Shown: positions 35,176-42,084 of the stretch, in pieces
Numbering within the stretch: position 1 is the first letter of the stretch
How the letters are laid out: each line of letters opens with the position of its first letter
The notes under the pieces: model-generated
Database searches by the model: none
What the model was told of the DNA's origin: nothing
Seen by the model: only the letters and a program-made list of their open reading frames with translations
From: Paludibacteraceae bacterium
Lineage (GTDB): Bacteria; Bacteroidota; Bacteroidia; Bacteroidales; Paludibacteraceae
Direction of reading: 5' to 3'
DNA: 64,000 nucleotides
NCBI GenBank assembly: GCA_017394705.1
Contig: JAFPXH010000006.1
Location: 124,001 to 188,000 of the forward strand
Translations under genes and position numbers: made by a program

Positions 35176-35206
35176 TTGCACATGTCAGAAAAAAGCAGTA
35201 CTTTTG
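35176..35206 (+). promoter_or_regulatory. Promoter of tRNA-Gln
   Basis: TTGCACATGTCAGA (35176-35189), 9-bp gap, -7 box TACTTTTG (35199-35206), 21 bp before the tRNA. Confidence 0.87.
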
Positions 35207-35227
35207 CATCCGCTTTTGAAAAAGGCA

Positions 35228-35300
35228 TTGCTCAATGGTGTAATGGTAGCACTACAGATTCTGGTTCTGTCTGTCTGGGTTCGAGTCCTGGTTGAGCAAC
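35228..35300 (+). tRNA. tRNA-Gln (anticodon CTG)
   Basis: Acceptor TTGCTCA with TGAGCAA, anticodon stem ACAGA/TCTGT with loop TTCTGGT (CTG at 34-36), T-arm CTGGGTTCGAGTCCTGG. CCA not encoded. It reads CAG. Its 3' part is partly duplicated downstream around the structured element at 35352. Confidence 0.93.
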
Positions 35301-35339
35301 AAAAAAGAACGATCACCATCCGGTGGTTGTTCTTTTTTT
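35301..35339 (+). terminator. Terminator of tRNA-Gln
   Basis: AAAAAAGAAC...CACC-atcc-GGTG...GTTCTTTTTTT: a long stem followed directly by a T-run. Confidence 0.88.
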
Positions 35340-35351
35340 GTCTTAATCTAT

Positions 35352-35477
35352 GGACTCGAACCCACTATCCGGGGCCCCCGAGGATTTGTAATCCTTGGGG
35401 AGAGCGCAGCTCATCCGAGTACCTACTACCTGAACGCAGTTTAGGTACATGTACGAGGATGATGCAAGCGAGAGTCC
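35352..35477 (+). ncRNA. Candidate structured RNA (element copy 2) beside tRNA-Gln
   Basis: 126 nt with the same three-stem plan as the tkt leader at 23216 (127 nt). Outer stem GGACTC (35352) with GAGTCC (35472). Hairpin I: CCCC/GGGG enclosing AGGATT (35381) with AATCCT (35390). Hairpin II: ATCC (35413) with GGAT (35457), enclosing GTACCT (35419) with AGGTAC (35443). The changes against copy 1 preserve pairing. The strand is assigned by similarity to copy 1. Hairpin I happens to look like a tRNA-Thr anticodon arm, but no tRNA fold exists around it. Confidence 0.5.
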
Positions 35478-35509
35478 TGGTTCTCCGTCGCAAGGGCACA
35501 ATGATTTGA

Positions 35510-35548
35510 GCAACAAAAAAGCACTCTTACGAGTGCTTTTTTTGTTGC
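35510..35548. terminator. Bidirectional terminator, hsp20 versus tRNA-Gln region
   Basis: A near-perfect 17-bp stem (GCAACAAAAAAGCACTC with GAGTGCTTTTTTTGTTGC) around ttac, with A- and T-runs on both sides. It lies 12 bp after the hsp20 stop. Confidence 0.87.
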
Positions 35549-35559
35549 AACATACTTTG

Positions 35560-36006
35560 TTATGAGATGGCGATTTGGCGTCCGGTTTTGCCTTCTTCGC
35601 GCTGGGTCTTCGGCAGTTCAATAGTCAAGATACCATCTTCAACTTTCGCGCTGATCTTAGCCTCATCCACATTGTCCGGCAAGGTGTACTTCTGCTCGAA
35701 GTTGGTGTATGCAAACTCGCGTCTCAAGTAGTGCGCATGTTTGTCTTCCTCCTTGTGCTCGAACTTGTTCTCGATGGCGACACAGAGGTTGTGCTCATCA
35801 TCGACGTGTACCCGGCAGTACTCTTTCTTAACACCCGGCGCAGCCAGTTCAACTACGTAGCTGTGTTCGTTTTCCCTGACGTTAACCGAAGGCGCCACAT
35901 TGCTTGCGGTGTTCAGCATGTCATTGTCCAAAAACTCATCAAATACGGTCGGGAACCATCCGTTTGTCGGCAGCCAACTGTTTCTACGATACATTGCAGG
36001 TTTCAT
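35560..36006 (-). CDS. hsp20: Small heat-shock protein (Hsp20/alpha-crystallin family)
   Basis: 148 residues from MKPAMYRRNSW. The ATG at 36006 is preceded by AGGAGG at a normal distance, the clearest Shine-Dalgarno in the window and rare in this phylum; a start 34 codons upstream is rejected. The alpha-crystallin domain (about 38-135: PSVNVRENEHSYVVELAAPG, KVEDGILTIELPK) is complete. It holds unfolding proteins under heat or oxidative stress. No standard TAnnTTTG promoter is seen upstream, and 9-bp repeats (near 36028-36078) lie there. Confidence 0.93.
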   Translation of the reverse strand: MKPAMYRRNSWLPTNGWFPTVFDEFLDNDMLNTASNVAPSVNVRENEHSYVVELAAPGVKKEYCRVHVDDEHNLCVAIENKFEHKEEDKHAHYLRREFAYTNFEQKYTLPDNVDEAKISAKVEDGILTIELPKTQREEGKTGRQIAIS

Positions 36007-36209
36007 AATCAATCCTCCTAATTTAGTTAAACGATGTTTAACGTAGGTTGCGTAGTTTACGTTGTTGGCGTAGTATGCGTTGTTGCGTTTACACCCTAAT
36101 AGAGGCAATAAACGTGCCAGGACCTAACTCTCTGCCAATTTGTCCATTTTTGTGCCATTTTGTCCACTTTCTGCAAGTTTGTCAGAATGGCCACAAGACA
36201 TACAATCCG

Positions 36210-37589
36210 TTAGCGGATCATATCGTCGCCAAAGAAAGGCTGCAGAGCTTTAGGGATGCGGATGCCTTCCGGCGTTTGGTTATTCTCCAGCAGTGCAGCC
36301 ACAATGCGCGGGAGAGCGAGCGCAGAACCGTTGAGGGTGTGGCAAAGCGTCACTTTCTTGTCCTCCGCACGGCGGTAACGGCATTTCAGACGGTTCGCCT
36401 GATAAGTATCAAAATTAGAGGTAGAAGAAACCTCGAGCCAGCGGTGTTGCGCTTCACTATACACCTCAAAATCATAGCAAAGAGCGGCAGTGAAAGACAT
36501 ATCTCCACCGCTCAGACGCAAGATACGGTAGGGCAGTTCCAATTTCTTCAAGAGGCCTTCCACGTGAGCCAGCATCTCTTTGTGCGAAGCATCAGAGTGT
36601 TCGGGCGTGTCGATACGAACGATCTCAATCTTTGAGAACTCATGCAGACGGTTCAGACCGCGTACATCCTTGCCATACGAACCTGCCTCACGACGGAAAC
36701 ACTCGGTATATGCGCAGTTTTTAATAGGCAGCTGAGCTTCCTCGAGAATAACGTCGCGGTAGATATTTGTCACAGGTACCTCGGCGGTCGGGATGAGATA
36801 GAGGTCGTCCACCTCACAGTGGTACATCTGCCCCTCTTTGTCGGGCAACTGACCTGTTCCGTATCCGGACGCCGCGTTTACCACCGTCGGCGGCATAATT
36901 TCCGTATAACCGGCTTTGTTAGCCTCAGCCAGGAAGAAATTGATGAGTGCGCGTTGGAGACGTGCGCCCTGACCGATATAAACCGGGAAACCTGCGCCGG
37001 AGATCTTCACTCCGAGGTCGAAGTCGATGAGGTTGTATTTCTTGGCGAGTTCCCAGTGCGGGGCGAGTGGCTCGCCACCCGAACATTTCGTCAAGCGGTC
37101 GTCTGCGATCTTCTCGTCGGTAGCGCTGTCCCAATCACGTAGAGCCACTGCACCGTTCTTGGAGATGGCGTCAATCATCGGCTGATTAGGCCAGTTTCCA
37201 ATGGTAACAGCCAGATTGTCCTCTGCATTTGCACCGTCAGGCACAATGTCATAAGGTACATTAGGAATGGTGAGCAGCAGTTTGGTCTGCGCCTCTTCCG
37301 CCTCCGACATCTTCACGTCATACTCGGCAATCTGCGCTTTGAGGGCACCGGTCTGTGCCTTTGCAGCCTCCGCCTCATCGCGTTTGCCTTGCGCCATGAG
37401 TGCACCGATGGACTTGCTGATTTTATTCATCTCAGCCGCCGCCGCATCTTTGTATTGCTGCGCCGACTTACGCTCAGCGTCCAGACGGAGTACCTCGTCG
37501 ATAGCCTCTGCAGCGCCACAGAAGTGCTTCTTCTCCAAACCCGCAATCACGCGGGCTTTATCGTCGTAAATTTGTTTTAGTGTAAGCAT
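36210..37589 (-). CDS. serS: Seryl-tRNA synthetase
   Basis: 459 residues, class II. An N-terminal coiled-coil arm (about 28-105, Ala/Glu/Lys-rich) grips the tRNA-Ser variable arm; motif 2 lies in YTECFRREAGSYGKDVRGL and motif 3 in LNGSALALPRIVAALLENNQ. A stretch near 130-165 (WPNQPMIDAISKNGAVALRD) makes it about 30 residues longer than the usual 425. It charges tRNA-Ser. The upstream region holds a degenerate 7-bp array rather than a recognisable promoter. Confidence 0.95.
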   Translation of the reverse strand: MLTLKQIYDDKARVIAGLEKKHFCGAAEAIDEVLRLDAERKSAQQYKDAAAAEMNKISKSIGALMAQGKRDEAEAAKAQTGALKAQIAEYDVKMSEAEEAQTKLLLTIPNVPYDIVPDGANAEDNLAVTIGNWPNQPMIDAISKNGAVALRDWDSATDEKIADDRLTKCSGGEPLAPHWELAKKYNLIDFDLGVKISGAGFPVYIGQGARLQRALINFFLAEANKAGYTEIMPPTVVNAASGYGTGQLPDKEGQMYHCEVDDLYLIPTAEVPVTNIYRDVILEEAQLPIKNCAYTECFRREAGSYGKDVRGLNRLHEFSKIEIVRIDTPEHSDASHKEMLAHVEGLLKKLELPYRILRLSGGDMSFTAALCYDFEVYSEAQHRWLEVSSTSNFDTYQANRLKCRYRRAEDKKVTLCHTLNGSALALPRIVAALLENNQTPEGIRIPKALQPFFGDDMIR

Positions 37590-37593
37590 AAAA

Positions 37594-37663
37594 CCATTTT
37601 ATCATTTAGTCATTTACCATTTATTCATTTATTTGGTCATTGAAACATTTAGCCATTTGACCA
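37594..37663. repeat. Degenerate heptanucleotide array upstream of serS (about 10 units)
   Basis: Units ccatttt, atcattt, agtcatt, taccatt, tattcat, ttatttg, gtcattg, aaacatt, tagccat, ttgacca fill the spacer between rpmA and serS. Confidence 0.7.
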
Positions 37664-37706
37664 AAAACAAATCTCCTACCGACTGCCTAAGCCCTCGGTA
37701 GGAGAT
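37661..37706 (-). terminator. Terminator of the rplU-rpmA unit
   Basis: CTCCTACCGA (37673) pairs with TCGGTAGGAG (37695); on the minus strand the stem is followed by ATTTGTTTTTGG. Confidence 0.75.
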
Positions 37707-37726
37707 AGTTTGCTCTCTCTCGCCGA

Positions 37727-37990
37727 TTAAGCTTCTGCTACCGGCTGAATAGAGACGTACGATTTGTTGTCGCGTTTCTTGCGGAAGGTTACGATACCGT
37801 CGCAGAGCGCATACAATGTGTGGTCGCTACCCATACCCATGTTTTCACCCGGGTTGTGAACCGTACCACGTTGACGTACGATGATGTTACCTGCCTTTGC
37901 GAATTGACCACCAAAGATCTTCACGCCAAGACGTTTGCTTTCTGATTCACGGCCGTTCTTGGAACTACCGACACCTTTCTTGTGAGCCAT
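37727..37990 (-). CDS. rpmA: 50S ribosomal protein L27
   Basis: 87 residues. It begins [20 protein letters not shown] and contains [19 protein letters not shown], both strongly conserved in L27, whose N-terminus reaches the peptidyl-transferase centre. It follows rplU after 17 bp, the usual L21-L27 pair. No N-terminal cleavable extension of the Firmicutes kind. Confidence 0.97.
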   Translation of the reverse strand: MAHKKGVGSSKNGRESESKRLGVKIFGGQFAKAGNIIVRQRGTVHNPGENMGMGSDHTLYALCDGIVTFRKKRDNKSYVSIQPVAEA

Positions 37991-38007
37991 ACTGGTTGTC
38001 CTTTCTT

Positions 38008-38328
38008 TTAAGCAATAACAATTTCTTTAACTACTACGTTGGTCAGATCCTGACGGTGACCATTGAGTTTGCGATAACCTTTGCGACGTTTCTTGTGGAA
38101 GACAAGAATTTTCTCACCGCGGCACTCGTTGTCGAGTACTTCGCAAACCACTTTAGCGCCCTTAACATAAGGAGCACCCACTTTTACTTTACCCTCGTTG
38201 TCAAGGAGCAGCACGTTTTCAAACTCAACTGTTGCGCCTTTCTCGAGTTCGTTCATACGATTGATGAACAGTTTTTTGCCAGCCTCTACTCTAAACTGCT
38301 GGCCTTTCATTTCTACAATTGCGTACAT
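38008..38328 (-). CDS. rplU: 50S ribosomal protein L21
   Basis: 106 residues beginning [20 protein letters not shown], with [30 protein letters not shown] cut here into the typical basic tail ([15 protein letters not shown]). It binds 23S rRNA domain VI. First gene of the rplU-rpmA operon. The leader of about 80 nt contains TCTGTT/AACAGA, which could fold and may mediate autoregulation, but this is only an inference. Confidence 0.97.
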   Translation of the reverse strand: MYAIVEMKGQQFRVEAGKKLFINRMNELEKGATVEFENVLLLDNEGKVKVGAPYVKGAKVVCEVLDNECRGEKILVFHKKRRKGYRKLNGHRQDLTNVVVKEIVIA

Positions 38329-38417
38329 CTGTACAATACTGTATTTAATGTGACTGCGGTGCGGCGTCTGTTATACGAAACAGAACTTATACGGGCCTAA
38401 TCCGCGAAAAAAGCGTG

Positions 38418-38448
38418 CAAAGGTACGGCTTTTTTTTGACATGACCAA
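38418..38448 (-). promoter_or_regulatory. Promoter of rplU-rpmA
   Basis: Minus strand: TTGGTCATGTCAAA (38435-38448), 9-bp gap, -7 box TACCTTTG (38418-38425). The 14-mer is identical to that of the tRNA-Asp promoter. Confidence 0.88.
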
Positions 38449-38514
38449 ATTTTTCTGCACTTTTTTGTAAAAAAGTACAAACAGGCCTACCGAAGATACT
38501 CTTTTTTGGGCTTT

Positions 38515-41154
38515 TTAGCGCTCAAAGAGCCGCAATAACTTCATTTTGGTTGCGCCGGGTTGCCCGGAGTACGGATGTTCGCGTAGCGGGAGATTGAACC
38601 ATGTACGTCCTTTGAGCACGGTCTGCGGGTGAGTGAATTCCCTGAACCCCCATTCTCCGTGGTAAGCGCCCATTCCTGAATGTCCGGTACCGTTGAAGGG
38701 CACTCCTTTGACCATCATATGGATACACACCTCGTTGATACACCCGCCGCCGAACTGCTGGGTGCTCATCACACGCTTCGCCCATTTCATGTCCTTCGTG
38801 AAGAGATACATCGCCAAGGGGTGTTCACGCTCTGCGATCACATCCATTAATGCGTCCACCTCTGCATCTTTGAACGGCACGATAGGCAGCAAGGGGCAGA
38901 AGAGTTCGTGCTGCACAATAGGTTCGTTGATATCCACGGGGTAAATCATCGTCGGTGCATAACGTCGCGTAGCCGGGTCGCCTACCCCGCCGAACACAAT
39001 GCGTTCGCGGTAGTCGTCTGCCTGTTTGGCACATTTGGTGTAGGCCGCGTCGGTGATGAGTTTGGGATATTCAGGGTTTGTCTCGGCGTGCTCTCCTATC
39101 TGGGCGATGAAAGCGTTTTTCAGTTCACGCAGAAAATCCTCCGCTACTTCTTCAGCGACGGCTATCTGGTTGATATTAATGCATATCTGTCCTGCATTGA
39201 GCAGCTTGAAGAAAGCGATCTTGCGTGCGGCATCTTTGAGGTCGGCGTCGGCTCGCACGACACACCAGTTACCTGTTTCTCCGCCCAACTCCAGCGCCAC
39301 GGGTGTCAGGTTCTTCGCAGCCTCAGTCAATACATGTTTGCCTACGGACGGACTGCCGGTATAGAAAATCTTGTCGAACCGTTGTGCCAGACACATATCC
39401 GCTACGTCGTGTCCGCCGTCGATAAGGGTGATATACTCCGGCGGGAAGACTTCCGCGAAGAATTTCTTCAGCGCGGCGGTGGAGGCGGCGGACTTGGAAC
39501 TGGACTTGATGACGACGGTATTCCCTCCGCACATCGCCGCTGCCACTACGCCTATCGTCAGCAGTATCGGGAAATTGAACGGACTGATAACCAGCGACAC
39601 GCCGTAAGGCATTTTATAGACCTTGGTAATCACACTCGGCCAGCACATGAGTCCGCTGAAATGCACTTCTGGTCGCGCCCAACGCCTGAGTCCGCTCAGC
39701 ATCTCATTGATCTCCACGATGATAGGACCTATATCACAGAGGTAGGCTTCCAACTCACTCCGTCCGAGATCTTCGCGCAACGCGGCGATCAGTTCATCCT
39801 GATGAGCGATCACCGCCGCTTTGAGGCGTTTGAGTTGCTGAATGCGCCATTTGACAGACAGTGTTTGTCCGGTACGGAAGAAACGTCTCTGCTCTGCCAC
39901 TATTTGCTGTATGATTTTTTCGTCTGAGGGTTCATGTCCGAAAGCCGGTTCGGTATCACTCACGGTCTGTAAAATCGTGCGTATATCCCTCTCGCTGAGC
40001 GTCACGGGGGCCGAATAATTGATGGAGTCGGCGGCAATCATCGGTATGAGCGCCTCGTGGTCGCGTGTTTGGACGGGCGACTTCAATTGGTCCAATCCGC
40101 ATGCGGCCAACAAATCTCGTACTGCTTGGAGAAAATCGGGCACGTGGCAGTATTGGGCCAATGCCTCATAATGCGCTTGACAAGCAGTCTGCTGGTATTC
40201 CAGTACCGGCATCAACATCAGCGAAATAGCCTGACCATGCGAAAGATGATACATCGCCCCTATGCTGTGCGCAAAAGCATGCACATATCCTGCTAACTGG
40301 GTATTGATGGCATTACCGCCGTACATAGCGGCGCGCGCCATATTCAGCCGCGCTGCCTCCAAGCGCTCGGAACTATCTTTCGACTTTCCACTTTCAACTC
40401 CGCCGCTCATTAACAACGGCAGGTTCTCCATAATCAGTCTGACGCCCTCCATGGACATTCGTTCATCTTCCTTGGAGCACTGTACATCGGCTATGACACC
40501 TTCTATGCAGTGACTCAGGGCATCAATACCGCAGGCGGCGATGACGGCTTTGGGAGCGTTGATGGTCAACTCACTGTCGTGCACCACATGCGTCACGTTG
40601 AGTCCTATCAGGACGGTCGAGCTCTTCGTCCCTCGGTCATTGGTCACCACGGCCCCAACCGTCACCTCGGCGCCGGTTCCGGCAGTGGAAGGAACCATGA
40701 TGATCGGCAGTGTACTCCCGGGTACAGGAAGGAATTTCAGTAGCAGTGTCCGGATGGGTAAGTGCGGCATTTTCACGCCCGCGGCAATCATCTTACAACT
40801 ATCCATCACACTTCCGCCGCCGAGCGCCACGATGCCTTCGGCCTGATGCGTTAGAGCTTGTTTGCGTCCGGCTTCTATAAGCGCTATGGTCGGCTCCGAA
40901 TGGATGTCGCAGAAGAGCGATGCCTCTACTCCGGCGGCCTGCAGTGATTCCAAAATCGCCTGGTCATACCCCAAGCCGTGCAGTGTCTCGTCGGTCACTA
41001 CCAACACTCGTTTATACCCGGCCTGCTGACACAGCGCACCTATCTCACGGCGCGCACCGCGGCCTTGATGTACTTCCGGTTCCGGCAGAGGAATCGTATG
41101 AATCACTTTGCCCGGCAACCGACGTATCCGTTTTCTGAATTGATATGTATCCAT
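38515..41154 (-). CDS. Fusion: iron-type alcohol dehydrogenase + class 3-like aldehyde dehydrogenase
   Basis: 879 residues from MDTYQFRKRIRR (ATG at 41154; an upstream in-frame start at 41280 precedes the promoter). Residues 30-410 are an Fe-dependent ADH: GGGSVMD at 112-118, VPSTAGTGAEVT near 154, candidate metal ligands Asp211, His215 and His residues near 292-306. Residues 425-879 are an ALDH: SPFNFP near 524, ELGGE with Glu622, NAGQICIN with catalytic Cys658. The order is the reverse of AdhE, and the ALDH half resembles class 3 non-acylating enzymes. Likely alcohol-aldehyde-acid interconversion; substrate unknown. A 7-bp array encodes VESGKSKD at 253-260. Confidence 0.9.
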   Translation of the reverse strand: MDTYQFRKRIRRLPGKVIHTIPLPEPEVHQGRGARREIGALCQQAGYKRVLVVTDETLHGLGYDQAILESLQAAGVEASLFCDIHSEPTIALIEAGRKQALTHQAEGIVALGGGSVMDSCKMIAAGVKMPHLPIRTLLLKFLPVPGSTLPIIMVPSTAGTGAEVTVGAVVTNDRGTKSSTVLIGLNVTHVVHDSELTINAPKAVIAACGIDALSHCIEGVIADVQCSKEDERMSMEGVRLIMENLPLLMSGGVESGKSKDSSERLEAARLNMARAAMYGGNAINTQLAGYVHAFAHSIGAMYHLSHGQAISLMLMPVLEYQQTACQAHYEALAQYCHVPDFLQAVRDLLAACGLDQLKSPVQTRDHEALIPMIAADSINYSAPVTLSERDIRTILQTVSDTEPAFGHEPSDEKIIQQIVAEQRRFFRTGQTLSVKWRIQQLKRLKAAVIAHQDELIAALREDLGRSELEAYLCDIGPIIVEINEMLSGLRRWARPEVHFSGLMCWPSVITKVYKMPYGVSLVISPFNFPILLTIGVVAAAMCGGNTVVIKSSSKSAASTAALKKFFAEVFPPEYITLIDGGHDVADMCLAQRFDKIFYTGSPSVGKHVLTEAAKNLTPVALELGGETGNWCVVRADADLKDAARKIAFFKLLNAGQICININQIAVAEEVAEDFLRELKNAFIAQIGEHAETNPEYPKLITDAAYTKCAKQADDYRERIVFGGVGDPATRRYAPTMIYPVDINEPIVQHELFCPLLPIVPFKDAEVDALMDVIAEREHPLAMYLFTKDMKWAKRVMSTQQFGGGCINEVCIHMMVKGVPFNGTGHSGMGAYHGEWGFREFTHPQTVLKGRTWFNLPLREHPYSGQPGATKMKLLRLFER
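40378..40398. repeat. Heptanucleotide array inside the ADH-ALDH gene (3 units)
   Basis: tttcgac, tttccac, tttcaac. In frame; encodes VESGKSK in the ADH half. Confidence 0.78.
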
Positions 41155-41175
41155 TTGCGTTAATTTTTGCGATTG

Positions 41176-41206
41176 CAAAGGTACAACAAAAATTGCATAT
41201 ATGCAA
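41176..41206 (-). promoter_or_regulatory. Promoter of the ADH-ALDH fusion
   Basis: Minus strand: perfect palindrome TTGCATATATGCAA (41193-41206), 9-bp gap, -7 box TACCTTTG (41176-41183). It decides the start at 41154. Confidence 0.9.
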
Positions 41207-41213
41207 GAATATG

Positions 41214-41244
41214 CAAAAAAAAGCACCCCGAAGGGTGCCTTTTT
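41214..41244 (-). terminator. Terminator of the 41285 lipoprotein gene
   Basis: GCACCC with GGGTGC around a short loop; on the minus strand the stem is followed by TTTTTTTTGC. Confidence 0.85.
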
Positions 41245-41284
41245 AGTGATGATTGCTTCGCGCGCAGCGCGCAGTTGCATTTTC

Positions 41285-41695
41285 TTACTTGTTCTTGTTC
41301 AAATTGTCACAAGAGTTGTAGTCCAGCTTGTCGCCATTTAATGGAATGTACACCAAGTAAGCATAACTTCCCTTGGCAAGTGTACCGCTTTGGGCGGTAG
41401 TCCACATAGCCAACTCAGCCGTTGAAACAACATCAAACTCCGTACCCCATACGTACTCTGTTTTCGATGTTTTGGTTGTCTCGCCATTAACACCGCCCAG
41501 AGACTCGAACGAGTAGGAAATACAATAACAGTTGTAGTCCGTGGTGTTGTAGTGGCGGCCGTTAACTGTTCCCGCTTTGGAATCAATAGACGGTTGGGGG
41601 CCTCCCTGTGTGTACTCTGTTGACGCCCCCTGTCCACAAGAACTCATGAACACCATGGTCATAGCCGTTAAGGCTGCAAAAAGAATTTTCTTCAT
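41285..41695 (-). CDS. Small lipoprotein of unknown function
   Basis: 136 residues. MKKILFAALTAMTMVFMSSC gives a lipoprotein signal with Cys20. The mature part has a Cys pair in NTTDYNCYCISYSF near 55 and a hydrophobic strand GSYAYLVYIPL near 108. I recognise no domain. It has its own promoter (41769) and terminator, so it is a single-gene unit next to the lipoprotein cluster. Confidence 0.8.
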   Translation of the reverse strand: MKKILFAALTAMTMVFMSSCGQGASTEYTQGGPQPSIDSKAGTVNGRHYNTTDYNCYCISYSFESLGGVNGETTKTSKTEYVWGTEFDVVSTAELAMWTTAQSGTLAKGSYAYLVYIPLNGDKLDYNSCDNLNKNK

Positions 41696-41768
41696 AGAAC
41701 AATAATTTAAATGTGTGATGAAACGATGAAATTATTCCGTAATTCGTAATAATTACGCATTTCGGCTG

Positions 41769-41799
41769 CAAAATTACTACAAATTTTTGAAATGTACAA
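41769..41799 (-). promoter_or_regulatory. Promoter of the 41285 lipoprotein gene
   Basis: Minus strand: TTGTACATTTCAAA (41786-41799), 9-bp gap, -7 box TAATTTTG (41769-41776). It leaves a leader of roughly 65 nt. Confidence 0.75.
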
Positions 41800-42027
41800 G
41801 ATTTTAACCGAAAAAATCGTCTGTGCTTGCACAAGGGAGTTTTATCGGTTAAAAGATTGTCGTTTGCACGAAAGTGCGAAACAATCGTGCCCTTGCGGCT
41901 AAGAACGTAACTTCGAAGGGTCCCGCCCCGAAGGGGAAGGGGAGGAGGTCGAAGGTACTACAAATTTCCCCTCGGCGGCGTCCGAAGTTACTACAAAAAT
42001 TGCGTTGTAAAAAAAAGTACGTTTAAT

Positions 42028-42058
42028 TTGCGTATGTCGGAAAAAAGTATTACTTTTG
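42028..42058 (+). promoter_or_regulatory. Promoter of the 42085 lipoprotein gene
   Basis: TTGCGTATGTCGGA (42028-42041), 9-bp gap, -7 box TACTTTTG (42051-42058); the ATG at 42085 follows 26 bp later. Confidence 0.85.
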
Positions 42059-42084
42059 CCCCGCAAATCAAAATCTATACAATT

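Larger units (their letters stand above)
41696..42084. other. Intergenic stretch with divergent promoters and two inverted repeats
   Basis: 389 bp without a gene. It holds the promoters at 41769 (minus) and 42028 (plus), a hairpin-forming stretch at about 41855-41886 (GATTGT...GCAC-gaaa-GTGC...AATC), and a distant inverted repeat GTAACTTCG (41907) with CGAAGTTAC (41983) around a GC-rich core. The phrase actacaaattt recurs here as in other -7 regions. Confidence 0.65.

Noticed and set aside
35375-35400. A tRNA-Thr-like anticodon arm (loop TTTGTAA)
   Set aside because: No acceptor, D-arm or T-arm can be formed around it on either strand; it is hairpin I of the repeated element.
38515-41154. 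AdhE annotation
   Set aside because: Domain order is reversed and the ALDH half is class 3-like.
41155-41280. N-terminal extension of the ADH-ALDH protein
   Set aside because: It runs through the promoter and the neighbouring terminator; MDTYQF at 41154 fits the transcript start.
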